This document shows, in pieces, positions 7,525-17,040 of a stretch of 64,000 nucleotides of DNA (its first letter is position 1; each line of letters starts with the position of its first letter). A program made the position numbers and the translations under genes. Source of the stretch: Bin80 sp026708685 (lineage in GTDB: Bacteria; Bacteroidota; Rhodothermia; Rhodothermales; Bin80); contig OZ241742.1 in assembly GCA_965200955.1 (NCBI GenBank), positions 2,542,001-2,606,000 on the forward strand, read 5' to 3'. Below the pieces are notes generated by a model. The model was given only the letters and a program-made list of their open reading frames with translations. It ran no database searches and was not told where the DNA came from.

Positions 7525-9933
7525 ATGTTTAAGTTTATCTTTCAATTCATTTGGGCTCCACTCCTTTTGTGGGTATTGCATATGGGGCCGGGTGGAATTG
7601 CCCCCATAGGAAATCTCATTGATCCACTGCGAGGGTTGTATCATAATGCACGTATTGCAGAGCATACAGTCTCAGACGCTTCCAATCTAGATGTTTTGGA
7701 CGATTCAGTGACGATTGAACGAGATGAGCGGGGAGTGCCTCATATTTTTGCTTCCAGCGACCGCGATGCGGTCATTGCATTAGGATATGTATCTGCTCAG
7801 GATCGTCTCTTTCAGATGGACTTCATTAGCCGTGTTGCTGCTGGAAGACTCTCAGAAATTTTTGGACCAACATCCATTGCTTCGGATCAATTTCTACGGT
7901 CAACTGGAATGCGATGGGCATCCTATCAGATTATTGAAGCACTTGCTGAGGAAGAGAGTCTGGACTATGATATCATGAGCTGGTTTGCTGATGGGGCCAA
8001 TGCGTACATTCACGATCTCTCGTATGCAGAGTGGCCGATTGAATTCAAGTTGTTTGATTATGCTCCTGAACCTCGTGAGCCCATTCATACTGTACTGATG
8101 GTTCAGTATTTTAACTACGATCTTGGATGGGGGACCGATGATCCTGCTTACAGCCTTGCCTATGATCGCATAGGTGCAGAGGATTACTTACAGCTCTACC
8201 CAAGAGAAGCCTCACGCTTTGTTCCTATCATTCCTGATCCCAAGCCAATCGATCCGATGGTGCATTCGGATTCTGCCCATGTTTTAGTGGCCTCCTCGGG
8301 TGCAATGAAGATGCTCACGCATATGCATGAAACGCTACGCGATCATGGGATTGAAGGGTACTGGCCATCAAAAGGATCCAACAACTGGGGCGTTTCTGGA
8401 AGCAAATCAACGACAGGGTCAGTCATCATAGCTGGTGACATGCATCTTGGACTCACTTTACCATCGATTTGGTATGAGGTACACATGGTGACTCCCAAGA
8501 TGAATACCTATGGAGTCCTTGCGCCGGGTACGCCCATCCCCATTGAAGCCTATAATGATTATGTTGGCTGGGCGTTTACGAATTCACATATTGACGTGAT
8601 TGATTTTTATCACCTGCAGCTCAGCGAGGATCAGCACAGCTATCAGTATGATGGGCAATGGCTTCCACTGCAATGGTTGCCCGATACGATTGGAGTCAAG
8701 GGACAGGATGCGTTTGTGGATACCCTGAGGATAACTCACATGGGCCCTGTTGTTCAGGATTCGGCACACGCAGTCGCTATTCAATGGGTTGCACATCAGA
8801 AGAATTACATGATGTCTGCACTGTGGAATATGAATCATGCCCATAGTGCTGCCGAGCTTGATAGTGCACTGATGAACTGGCATGCCCCCTCACAGAATAT
8901 TCTCTTTGGAGATGTCTACGGAAACTTAGGAATCAGGGTAGCTGGTACAGTTCCCATACGTGCCTCTGGAGAGGGGATAGGACTGCTGGATGGTACGACC
9001 AGTAACAGTGCATGGATAGGAACCATTCCGTTTGAGCATTTACCTCATTCCATAAATCCAGATCAAGGATATTTGGCTTCAACGAACCAGCCTGTATTCT
9101 CTACCCCTTATCCGTATTATCTCAACCAGCACTGGGAGCCCGCCTACAGATCACTGAGAATCAATGAACTCCTTTCCGAGAAAGAGCAGCATAGTTTTGA
9201 CGATATAATGCGTTATCAGAGTGATGTGTATGTTGGACAGTACGATGCGTTTGTACCCTATCTGCAGTCCGTTATTCCGCATACCCCAGGGGGAGAACAC
9301 GTCAAACAGGTATTGACCAATTGGGATGGTTATGCAACCGTTGAGTCCAAGGGGACGCTTGCTCTTTATGAGTATCTGAGAGCATTGAAACGCCTTACTT
9401 GGGACGAACCACTCTTCAATGGCATTCCCCTCCCCAATGAGGTTGAGTTATCGATATTTCTAGAGCAGGGATCAAAATGGTTTGATCAATACGACACTCC
9501 TGAAGTGGAAGATGCCCACATGATCATGGCACTCGCACTGGATGAAACTGCGCAGGTCCTTCAGAATCAGTATGGAGATGACTGGACATGGGGACGACAT
9601 CATAAGGTGCTTTTTCGACATTTAACACAAACTAATGCCTTGGATATTCTGTGGAGAGGACCCTATAGTTACCCCGGCTTTAATCAGACGTTAGGGCCGG
9701 CAAGTGGCATGACGGTCACCTCCAGTGCGAGTTGGAGAGTTGGTGTTGATTTTAGTCAACAGCCACCCGTAGGAACAGGGATATATGCAGGTGGACAAAG
9801 CGGTAGTCCCCTGAGTGAGAATTACGACCTGCAGGTACTTGATTACGTGAATTATCAGACCTATCCTCTTCACAAACCGCGTGCACCTGGAGAGTTAGAC
9901 TCTACACTCTCAACGCTCACATTACACAAGTAA
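7525..9933 (+). CDS. penicillin acylase family protein (Ntn hydrolase)
   Basis: An 802-residue periplasmic N-terminal-nucleophile amidase of the penicillin/acyl-homoserine-lactone acylase family. It has an N-terminal hydrophobic segment, the family opening TIERDERGVPHIFA near residue 70, and the autocleavage/nucleophile motif GSNNWGVSG with Ser285 as predicted N-terminus of the beta chain. Later GDMHLGL and YGNLGIRVAGTVPIR fit the beta subunit, and the length is normal. Substrates range from beta-lactam side chains to acyl-homoserine lactones, and this one cannot be assigned. Intact catalytic residues suggest activity. Confidence 0.87.
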   Translation: MFKFIFQFIWAPLLLWVLHMGPGGIAPIGNLIDPLRGLYHNARIAEHTVSDASNLDVLDDSVTIERDERGVPHIFASSDRDAVIALGYVSAQDRLFQMDFISRVAAGRLSEIFGPTSIASDQFLRSTGMRWASYQIIEALAEEESLDYDIMSWFADGANAYIHDLSYAEWPIEFKLFDYAPEPREPIHTVLMVQYFNYDLGWGTDDPAYSLAYDRIGAEDYLQLYPREASRFVPIIPDPKPIDPMVHSDSAHVLVASSGAMKMLTHMHETLRDHGIEGYWPSKGSNNWGVSGSKSTTGSVIIAGDMHLGLTLPSIWYEVHMVTPKMNTYGVLAPGTPIPIEAYNDYVGWAFTNSHIDVIDFYHLQLSEDQHSYQYDGQWLPLQWLPDTIGVKGQDAFVDTLRITHMGPVVQDSAHAVAIQWVAHQKNYMMSALWNMNHAHSAAELDSALMNWHAPSQNILFGDVYGNLGIRVAGTVPIRASGEGIGLLDGTTSNSAWIGTIPFEHLPHSINPDQGYLASTNQPVFSTPYPYYLNQHWEPAYRSLRINELLSEKEQHSFDDIMRYQSDVYVGQYDAFVPYLQSVIPHTPGGEHVKQVLTNWDGYATVESKGTLALYEYLRALKRLTWDEPLFNGIPLPNEVELSIFLEQGSKWFDQYDTPEVEDAHMIMALALDETAQVLQNQYGDDWTWGRHHKVLFRHLTQTNALDILWRGPYSYPGFNQTLGPASGMTVTSSASWRVGVDFSQQPPVGTGIYAGGQSGSPLSENYDLQVLDYVNYQTYPLHKPRAPGELDSTLSTLTLHK

Positions 9934-10114
9934 AATGGATCCCATTCACCAATTATAGTGTCATTATGCTGTTATGGTGCGTCTATATAGGTATCAACGG
10001 TCTTCATCAGTAGGTATGAAATGCTCTGACCATCGGTCCAGACAGCTCTATAGCCCTGTCAATCGGGTAATGGATGTGATTGATCTTCCGAGAACTTTGA
10101 TATAGTGGTTCGTC

Positions 10115-11608
10115 ATGGACAGTGATAGGCAACGCTTCACATCACGGTGGGGAATGCTCCTGACCGTTCTTGGAATGGCAGTGGGCACTGGAAATATCTG
10201 GCGGTTCCCTCGTATCGCTGCCAACAATAGTGGAGATGATGGTGCTGGGGCATTTTTGATTGCCTGGGTGGTTTTTCTCTTTTTGTGGAGTGTGCCTCTC
10301 ATTATTGCTGAGTATGCTCTGGGGCGAAAGGGAAGGCTGGGGGTGATTGGAACCTTCATCAAACTGGCTGGCAGTCGTTTTTCGTGGATGGGTGCCTTCT
10401 GCATTTTTGTAGGTGCCGCCATTTTATTTTATTATACCGTTGTTGCAGGGTGGTGCTTCTTCTATCTTGGTCGCATGGTTTTTGTCGGGCCTGACCTGAC
10501 CATGGATGCTGCACAGGGTGCATGGGATGGATTTCAGAGCAGTTACTTTCCAGTGCTCTTTCATGCTGTTGCAATCGGGTTGGGAGCATGGGCAGTCTGG
10601 AAAGGGGTAGGGCGGATTGAGCGGGTGAACCGCATTTTAGTCCCGGCCTTACTGGTGATTGTTGTGATTTCACTGGTACGAACCCTCTTTTTAGAGGGGG
10701 CGATGGAAGGACTGGCTTTTCTGTTTACTCCCGATTGGCCCACCCTATTCAATCCCAAAATTTGGTTGGAGGCTCTCACACAAAACGCTTGGGATACGGG
10801 TGCAGGATGGGGACTGGTGTTAACGTATGCTGCCTACATGCAAAGTAAGCATGGTGTGGTACAGAATGCCTTGATTACGGGTGCAGGCAATAATATGGTG
10901 TCCATTATGGCAGCGATGATTGTTTTTGGAACTGTATTTGCCATTCTTGGACAGGAGATGTCACGTTCAGAGGTTCTTGATGTCATGCGTACGAGTGGAC
11001 CCGCGGCGACGGGGCTCACCTTTATTTGGATGCCTCAGCTCTTTGCCAAAATGCCTGCGGGCCCTTTTCTGGCCATTCTCTTTTTCCTTGGACTTTCGTG
11101 TGCGGCATTGAGTTCTCTGATTTCTATGATTGAGATGGTGGTGCGCTCTGTGATTGATTTTGGTGTCCGCCGTTCCCATGCCATCATGGGGGTTTCCATT
11201 GCAGTTTTGGTGTTTGGAATTCCATCCGCAATGAATCTTGGATTTTTTCAGAATCAGGATTTTGTATGGGGGTTGGCATTAATCATCTCTGGAGCATTTA
11301 TGGCGATCGTTGTGATCCGCTTGGGTGTCCGATCATTCAGGGAGCAGGAGATTGATGCAAGGAAGGGAGACTGGAGTTGTGGTCGCTCTTGGGATTTGGT
11401 CATAAAGTACGGTATACCTTTGCTGTCATGTGTATTGTTAGGGTGGTGGTTATGGCTTTCCGTTACGGTGTATTCTCCTGAGACATGGTATCATCCGACG
11501 GATCCCTTCAGTTTGATGACGTGTATCTTGCAGTGGGGAATCGTGATTGCCGCATTGCTGATGTTGAATCGCATGATTTCAGAGAGGATCCAGTCCGTGA
11601 ATTTATAA
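10115..11608 (+). CDS. sodium-dependent symporter (NSS/SNF family)
   Basis: A 497-residue multi-pass membrane protein of the neurotransmitter:sodium symporter (LeuT-like) family. The TM1 signature GMAVGTGNIWRFPRIAANN near residues 20-38 contains the unwound substrate/sodium site, and TM2 GAFLIAWVVFLFLWSVPL follows. About eleven or twelve membrane helices are visible. It probably imports an amino acid or related compound using the sodium gradient. It starts with a clear ATG and lies 13 bases before the redoxin gene, possibly heading the redoxin-LuxE-LuxC transcript. The gap 9934-10114 holds nothing recognisable. Confidence 0.88.
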   Translation: MDSDRQRFTSRWGMLLTVLGMAVGTGNIWRFPRIAANNSGDDGAGAFLIAWVVFLFLWSVPLIIAEYALGRKGRLGVIGTFIKLAGSRFSWMGAFCIFVGAAILFYYTVVAGWCFFYLGRMVFVGPDLTMDAAQGAWDGFQSSYFPVLFHAVAIGLGAWAVWKGVGRIERVNRILVPALLVIVVISLVRTLFLEGAMEGLAFLFTPDWPTLFNPKIWLEALTQNAWDTGAGWGLVLTYAAYMQSKHGVVQNALITGAGNNMVSIMAAMIVFGTVFAILGQEMSRSEVLDVMRTSGPAATGLTFIWMPQLFAKMPAGPFLAILFFLGLSCAALSSLISMIEMVVRSVIDFGVRRSHAIMGVSIAVLVFGIPSAMNLGFFQNQDFVWGLALIISGAFMAIVVIRLGVRSFREQEIDARKGDWSCGRSWDLVIKYGIPLLSCVLLGWWLWLSVTVYSPETWYHPTDPFSLMTCILQWGIVIAALLMLNRMISERIQSVNL

Positions 11609-11621
11609 TCATTTTATTCCA

Positions 11622-12194
11622 ATGAATTACAGGGTTATTCGTCGGTTATATCTTTCAGTTTTGCTGGTCTTGTGCTTGTTCCCCTCAACGGTGATAGCAC
11701 AGATGGCCATTGGGGGAGACTTGCCTGATATGCCGTTGGAGTCTATCAATGGTGGAGGGACTTCTGCCCATGCCCTCATGGGCAATCAAGGTGGTGTTTT
11801 TGTTTTCTGGAGTAACGACTGTAACTGGACTAGTCAGTATCAAAGCCGGATAGAGTCACTTGATCGTGCGAGAGTCCCTGTGATTCTGGTCAACAGCAAT
11901 GATGGAACCGTTTTTCCCAAGGAAGCAGATTCTGGTAAGCGATATAGTGTCGCTTATGTTCGTGATCGTGGGGGAAGACTAGCCAGGGCATTGGGTGCTG
12001 AGCGAACCCCTCATGTATTTGTTTTTGATTCCCGTAAACAGCTCGTTTATGCGGGAGGCATTGATGATTCCCCTGCGGATGCACAAATCGTTCAGTCTCA
12101 CTGGTTGCGAGATGTGATGAGCCAGCTTTCCAGCGGACAGTCGGTCAGCGTACCGTCTACCAAATCTTTCGGCTGCAGAATCAAGCTACCGTGA
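11622..12194 (+). CDS. exported redoxin/thioredoxin-like protein with one active-site cysteine
   Basis: A 190-residue protein with a signal peptide (about 1-27, ending VIAQ) and a redoxin fold: GGVFVFWSNDCNW around Cys67, and ALGAERTPHVFVFD carrying the cis-proline. The usual CxxC pair is reduced to Cys67 with Thr70 in the resolving position. A second cysteine sits six residues from the C-terminus (FGCRIKLP), a tail seen in some thioredoxin-family proteins of this group. It might act as a peroxiredoxin-like or disulphide-exchange protein in the periplasm; this is inference. The stop overlaps the GTG start of the LuxE-like gene by four bases (GTGA). Confidence 0.72.
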   Translation: MNYRVIRRLYLSVLLVLCLFPSTVIAQMAIGGDLPDMPLESINGGGTSAHALMGNQGGVFVFWSNDCNWTSQYQSRIESLDRARVPVILVNSNDGTVFPKEADSGKRYSVAYVRDRGGRLARALGAERTPHVFVFDSRKQLVYAGGIDDSPADAQIVQSHWLRDVMSQLSSGQSVSVPSTKSFGCRIKLP

Positions 12195-13123
12195 CTATTG
12201 CGGACATCGCAACTCGGTTTACTGAGATCCATTCACCTCATGAGTTTCAAGAGTTTGAGGATGTAGTGGAAGTTTACCAGCGAGAGCATTGCCAAGTGTA
12301 TCGTCGTTTCGGGTATAAGTATTTGCCCGTTGAAGCATTCAAGCACGCAGATGTGGTGACCTTTCCACCTACGGATGCGGAGAAGGTATTTTTAAGCAGT
12401 TCCACGGGGGGCAAGGATCGGAGTCGTCACTATGTGCGATACGCATCCATCTACGAGGCATCGGTTACTACATCGTTTGCGTCCGTCTTTGGTCAAGGCC
12501 CCTTCACGATTTGGGCCTATCTTCCAGACTATGCACAGGAATCATCACTGGTCAGTATGATGAAAATCTTGATGCACCATTACGGAGGTGATCAGAGTCA
12601 ATTCTTCCTCGGCAATGCGTTACCAAACATTACGCTAGATGCCTCACCTTTAGTATTCTTTGGTGCTGCCTTTGGTCTTTTAAATTTAGCAGACAACGAT
12701 GATACCTTCTTGCCTGATAATGCAAGAATTATTGAGACGGGGGGCATGAAAACCCATCGACGCGAAATCACACGTAGAGAGCTCCATGTTCAATTGGCCG
12801 AAGGTTTTGGGATTCCAGTCCATCAAGTTTGGAGTGAGTATGGCATGTGTGAATTGTTGAGTCAAGCCTATGCTCAGGGAGGTCCTATCTACTATCCACC
12901 CCCATGGATGCGTGTGGAGGTAGTGGACCCAGAAGATCCGAATCATCTTCTGCCAGAAGGTCGACAAGGGCTTCTGGCCGTTACTGATCTTGCGAATCTC
13001 TATACGGTCTCAAGTCTTCTCACCGAAGATCTTGGAGTCAAACGAGGCGATGGGTTTGAAGTTTTAGGAAGACAATCTGGAACTGCTCTTCGGGGGTGCA
13101 ACTTCTTATTGGATCAACCATGA
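12191..13123 (+). CDS. LuxE-like acyl-protein synthetase/acyltransferase
   Basis: A 310-residue member of the LuxE acyl-activating family (adenylate-forming fold). The nucleotide loop is visible as FLSSSTGGKDRSRHY (about residues 68-81), followed by MKTHRREITRREL and VWSEYGMCELLSQAY, which resemble the LuxE C-terminal conserved blocks. In luminous bacteria LuxE activates a fatty acid and passes it to LuxC for reduction to aldehyde. Here it is coupled by overlaps to a LuxC-like gene downstream (ATGA) and a redoxin upstream (GTGA), with no luciferase genes present. The GTG start is favoured by the overlap. The acyl substrate is unknown. Confidence 0.75.
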   Translation: MTIADIATRFTEIHSPHEFQEFEDVVEVYQREHCQVYRRFGYKYLPVEAFKHADVVTFPPTDAEKVFLSSSTGGKDRSRHYVRYASIYEASVTTSFASVFGQGPFTIWAYLPDYAQESSLVSMMKILMHHYGGDQSQFFLGNALPNITLDASPLVFFGAAFGLLNLADNDDTFLPDNARIIETGGMKTHRREITRRELHVQLAEGFGIPVHQVWSEYGMCELLSQAYAQGGPIYYPPPWMRVEVVDPEDPNHLLPEGRQGLLAVTDLANLYTVSSLLTEDLGVKRGDGFEVLGRQSGTALRGCNFLLDQP

Positions 13124-14166
13124 AATCCCTTGCATCTGCGATATCGGATGCAGCTCAGTTGTGGTGTGAACCTCCGCTTCATTCGTATCGAAACGATTCG
13201 GTTCAGTCAACCTTAGATGCACCCAACTCATTTACTGCGGAGGCGATTGCATTTGCCATAGATCAGCAGATGAGTCAAATGAGTGAATCTGCGTTGACGA
13301 ATTGGTTGGCAGGACGCATGCCAATACGAAAGCAACAAGTTGGAGTGATCAATGCCGGGAATATTCCTCTGGTAGGATTGCAGGATTTACTGGCTGTTCT
13401 TCATTGTGGGCACACTTATATTGGAGTTTTATCGAGTAAATCTTCATATTTCTTGCCGGCTTTTTGTGAGACCGTTCGTGAAGTAGGGGGGAAGTTTGAT
13501 GCTCGTTTTGTAGGCATTGAGGAGATCTGGGAGGATGCAGAGATGGTTATTGCAACAGGTAGTGATGCAACGATTGCTCAGATTCAATCACTTTCGTTAG
13601 ACTATGGATTGGATCCAAGCAAATGCTTATTCCGAAAAAACAGATATTCCCTTGCGATTCTTGATGGACAGGAAACGGAGGATCATCTATCTGAACTAGC
13701 ACTTGATGTATTACTTCATGAGGGAATGGGGTGTCGTAGTGTAGCATTGATTTTTGCACCATCTGATCTTGAACCCGATCGCTTTTTAGACCATCTTGCC
13801 AATATGCGGGGTTATTTTCCAGCTCATCCTTCTACATCGGGTAAGTTAGCCTTGCAACAGGCGTATCTATCTGCAACAGACCAGTCACATGCATATGGAG
13901 ATGGATTAGAGTTTTTGATCAGCAAGGGGGCGGCTGAGCCGCAAGTTCCAGGGCATGTTCGCTGGGTGGAATATGATCATTTAGATGAGATCGTTCCTAT
14001 CGTCAACGATTTCTTAGCAGATGTTCAATGCATGGTTGCCCGTAAGTATGTGCGTAATAAGTTACCAGAGATCTGGGACATTCAGCGATTCGGTAGCACT
14101 CAAAGGCCACCGCTTGACTGGAAGCCCGACGGGGTCGATACCATTGACTTTTTATGCGGGTTCTAA
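13120..14166 (+). CDS. LuxC-like acyl-CoA/acyl-protein reductase
   Basis: A 348-residue member of the LuxC family (aldehyde-dehydrogenase superfamily). GVINAGNIPLVGLQDLLAVL forms the early conserved block, MVIATGSDATIAQ the nucleotide-binding part, and Cys205 in GMGCRSVALIF is the likely acyl-accepting nucleophile. It is somewhat shorter than luminous LuxC (about 480) but similar in length to the Bacteroidota acyl-CoA reductase-like proteins. The ATG at 13120 overlaps the LuxE-like stop (ATGA), so the two are translated together and probably form a fatty-aldehyde-producing complex. What consumes the aldehyde is unknown. A gap of about 180 bp follows. Confidence 0.75.
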   Translation: MKSLASAISDAAQLWCEPPLHSYRNDSVQSTLDAPNSFTAEAIAFAIDQQMSQMSESALTNWLAGRMPIRKQQVGVINAGNIPLVGLQDLLAVLHCGHTYIGVLSSKSSYFLPAFCETVREVGGKFDARFVGIEEIWEDAEMVIATGSDATIAQIQSLSLDYGLDPSKCLFRKNRYSLAILDGQETEDHLSELALDVLLHEGMGCRSVALIFAPSDLEPDRFLDHLANMRGYFPAHPSTSGKLALQQAYLSATDQSHAYGDGLEFLISKGAAEPQVPGHVRWVEYDHLDEIVPIVNDFLADVQCMVARKYVRNKLPEIWDIQRFGSTQRPPLDWKPDGVDTIDFLCGF

Positions 14167-14349
14167 TATATGATCCCATGTTCAATATCTGTATGATCGG
14201 GATGAATAGATCAATCAAGTAAAGTTGGTATTGGTCAACTAATTTGGAATTGGTATTATTGATGTAAATTCCAATTTCCAATCAAACCATTTTATCATAT
14301 CATTGTAGCGAATCCTTCGCTCTGGACTGTTCTTCATTTATGATCAACT

Positions 14350-15252
14350 ATGAGTATTGAGATTGTCAGAGGGATAAGTAAAAAACCAGTGGCTGCAGAT
14401 ACACTGGTTCAATGCATTTCATCTCTTTCATTGAACGGGTTCTTGTATATCGGTCATCCGACCATTCCAACCACTGAAGGCCCTTATACCATGGATGCTC
14501 TTCTTATTTGCAAAGAGATAGGGATTGTGATCATTGATCTAATTGAAAGCGAATCTGAACAAGATTATGATTCACGTCAAGATGATTTAGCGAACAAGCT
14601 AGAGTCTCTACTGAGAACCAAGAGTGAATTAATGAAGGGTAGGGATTTACTGATTCCAGTTCAAACGGTATCATTCGGGCCTGCATTACTTTCAAGGAGA
14701 ATGGCCGACTGTAAGAACAATGGACACTTCATTACAAACTCTAAAAATGTACTGCTACAACAGTTACAGCTACTGCCAAAGTGGAATGATCAAGGAGAGG
14801 ATGTTTTTTCAAAGGCATTGTCAGTCATTCAGAATGTTTCGTTTATACGAGAGAATACGCAAAAGAGAAATGTTCATAAGTCAGAATCAAGGGGAGCTAA
14901 ACTTATGCGTCTGGAAGAGTCTATTACTACGCTTGATCAACAACAAAATAGAGCCGCAATTGAAACCGTTGAAGGGGTTCAGCGCATACGGGGTCTCGCT
15001 GGGTCAGGGAAAACGATTGTACTTGCCATCAAAGCCGCTTACCTTCATGTCCAACACCCTGAATGGAGAATTGCTGTTACTTTCTATACTCCTTCTTTGA
15101 AGGAGCATTTCCGGCAACTGATCAGGAGATATACCAGTGCCCAGAAGTTTGAAGAACCCGATTGGAGTAAGATCGAAATACTGCATGCGTGGGATCACCA
15201 CATCAGGACAAATGTGGGGTTTATAGCCAGTTCTGTATTACCCATGGGGTAG
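14350..15252 (+). CDS. N-terminal part of frameshifted NERD-like/UvrD-type helicase
   Basis: First part of a superfamily 1 helicase-like protein. Residues about 1-150 resemble a nuclease-related (NERD-like) region (MDALLICKEIGIVIIDLIE). A Q-motif-like TTLDQQQNRAAIE and the Walker A box RIRGLAGSGKTIVLAIKAAY (about 215-234) follow. After EILHAW the frame runs into 20 or so unrelated residues and stops at 15252, while the expected continuation is in the -1 frame. One extra base in the GGG run at 15191-15193 would join both halves. It is therefore a broken or mis-sequenced gene; no function is expected from this fragment alone. Confidence 0.7.
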   Translation: MSIEIVRGISKKPVAADTLVQCISSLSLNGFLYIGHPTIPTTEGPYTMDALLICKEIGIVIIDLIESESEQDYDSRQDDLANKLESLLRTKSELMKGRDLLIPVQTVSFGPALLSRRMADCKNNGHFITNSKNVLLQQLQLLPKWNDQGEDVFSKALSVIQNVSFIRENTQKRNVHKSESRGAKLMRLEESITTLDQQQNRAAIETVEGVQRIRGLAGSGKTIVLAIKAAYLHVQHPEWRIAVTFYTPSLKEHFRQLIRRYTSAQKFEEPDWSKIEILHAWDHHIRTNVGFIASSVLPMG

Positions 15253-16499
15253 ACTACTATGACTTTCATTCAGCTAAAAAATTTGGGGCTGAAAAGGAGT
15301 TTTCTGGTGCTTGTTGTGAAGCTTTACGAAGTTGTAGGGAATTCAAGCAACTGTACGATGTGATCTTGGTTGATGAGGCCCAGGACCTTCCGCCAGAATT
15401 TCTTCGCATCTGTTATCGATTACTTGATGATAAGAAGATGCTTATTTATGCATATGATAATTTACAGAACTTATCTGATGAGTCTCTACCTTCACCAGAG
15501 ATTATCTTTGGAAAAAACAGTAGTGGGGATCCAAACGTATCATTTGATCAATCAACCCGCAATGATATTATCCTAGAAAAATGCTATCGTAATGCTGGTC
15601 CCATTCTTACTACAGCACATGCACTTGGATTTGGGATATACAGGAGTGTAAATCATGGAGGCATTTCCCAATTGGTTCAGATGCTTGAGAATCCCAATCT
15701 CTGGAAAGAAGTTGGTTACCGTGTGAAAAAGGGTAACTTGATTCATGGCAACAGAGTCACCTTACATAGAACCTCTGACTCAAGTCCCACATTTCTTAAA
15801 GACCACTCGCCAATTCAGGATCTCGTTCAGTTTATCTGTTTTAGAGATCAGAATGAACAAACGCAATGGTTGATCAACCAAATTCGAGAAAATCTTGAAA
15901 CGGATGAACTTCGATATGAAGACATCATGATCATCAATCCGACTCCTCGTACAACCCGTGATAATGTTGGACACGCTCGGGCACAACTCTTGGCAATGGG
16001 CATAAATAATCACATTGCTGGAGTTGATAGTCATCTGGATATTTTCTATAAAAATGTAGACTCTATCACCTTCACAGGAGTACACCGTGCAAAGGGAAAT
16101 GAAGCTGGAATGGTCTACATCATCAATGCACACGAATGTTATTCTGGAAATTCTAACGGGTTGAACTTAGCAAGAGTTCGAAATCAATTACTCATATCAA
16201 TCACCAGAAGTAAAGCATGGGTGAGAGTAATTGGTTATGGCGATCAGATGAAAAAGCTTCAAGAAGAATTTGAATGTTTGCGTTCACAACGGTTTGAGCT
16301 AGAGTTTGAGTACCCATCTCCCGAAGAAATTAAACAATTACGCGTTGTACATCGTGATGTACAAGATGATGAAATCCAAATGATTCGTGACAGTGATGAT
16401 GATCTGTCAAAAATTGTTCGCTATATTGAGTCGGGGAAAATTCATGTAAGTGATTTAGATGAAACGGTAGTTGATAGGATGAAGGAAATTCTCCAATAG
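15189..16499 (+). CDS. C-terminal part of frameshifted UvrD-type helicase
   Basis: Second part of the helicase begun at 14350, in the -1 frame. It carries Walker B DVILVDEAQDLPPEFL, the motif III/IV region LEKCYRNAGPIL, motif V-like FTGVHRAKGNEAGMVYII and motif VI RNQLLISITRSKAWVRV near the C-terminus, matching UvrD_C_2-type DNA/RNA helicases. The listed GTG at 15189 is only the first possible start after the break, not a genuine one. All helicase motifs are preserved on either side of the lesion, so the frameshift is either recent or a sequencing error. A gap of about 160 bp follows. Confidence 0.7.
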   Translation: MGSPHQDKCGVYSQFCITHGVDYYDFHSAKKFGAEKEFSGACCEALRSCREFKQLYDVILVDEAQDLPPEFLRICYRLLDDKKMLIYAYDNLQNLSDESLPSPEIIFGKNSSGDPNVSFDQSTRNDIILEKCYRNAGPILTTAHALGFGIYRSVNHGGISQLVQMLENPNLWKEVGYRVKKGNLIHGNRVTLHRTSDSSPTFLKDHSPIQDLVQFICFRDQNEQTQWLINQIRENLETDELRYEDIMIINPTPRTTRDNVGHARAQLLAMGINNHIAGVDSHLDIFYKNVDSITFTGVHRAKGNEAGMVYIINAHECYSGNSNGLNLARVRNQLLISITRSKAWVRVIGYGDQMKKLQEEFECLRSQRFELEFEYPSPEEIKQLRVVHRDVQDDEIQMIRDSDDDLSKIVRYIESGKIHVSDLDETVVDRMKEILQ

Positions 16500-16659
16500 C
16501 AGGGTTACAATTCATGTCTTCACCATGTCTGGTAGAACATCCAATATTCATTCAATCTTGTAACCACTGAACACGATCTGAATGAAAGAAATCCTGTATC
16601 ATTTAGGAACTATCTTATATCCATAAAGGTAACATGAGGTTCTTGATACTCAACAGTAC

Positions 16660-17040
16660 ATGGTGAGCGAAAATTCGGAACTGCGTAAGTCTGATCGCAT
16701 TTCGTTGCATTCCAGAGAACTCATCAAGAATTTGCAAGAATGGATTGAACTCAAGATTCAACTATCTCTTTTGCAGTTCTTGGATTCCGTACGGAGTCGG
16801 CGAAAAACAATCGTTCTTGCAATCGTAGCCTTGTTTGCATTGATCCTTTCCATCGTCTTTTTTCTGATTGCTGCTGCATTAGGACTTGGAAGTTTATTTC
16901 AAAGTATAATACTTGGATTTGTAACGGTTGCTCTATTTCTACTGTTGGTTTCTTGGGTATTTTATCGGTTTGCAGTGAACCAATCTGCCGACTATCAAGA
17001 TGTTTCTGATCATTCTACACCTACTCATGGACAAGACTAG
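16660..17040 (+). CDS. holin-superfamily-like small membrane protein
   Basis: A 126-residue protein with a charged, amphipathic N-terminus (about 1-48) and two hydrophobic helices at about 50-72 and 77-103. The pattern resembles the 'phage holin family' membrane proteins (PF07332-like) common in chromosomes; there are no phage genes nearby. Its stop overlaps the start of the DUF883-like gene by 14 bases. Function is unknown; an envelope stress or membrane-organising role with its neighbour is inference. Confidence 0.6.
   Translation: MVSENSELRKSDRISLHSRELIKNLQEWIELKIQLSLLQFLDSVRSRRKTIVLAIVALFALILSIVFFLIAAALGLGSLFQSIILGFVTVALFLLLVSWVFYRFAVNQSADYQDVSDHSTPTHGQD

Noticed and set aside
16660..17040. 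Holin-like protein considered as evidence of a prophage
   Set aside because: No lysin, structural, integrase or other phage genes nearby; this family is common as chromosomal membrane proteins.
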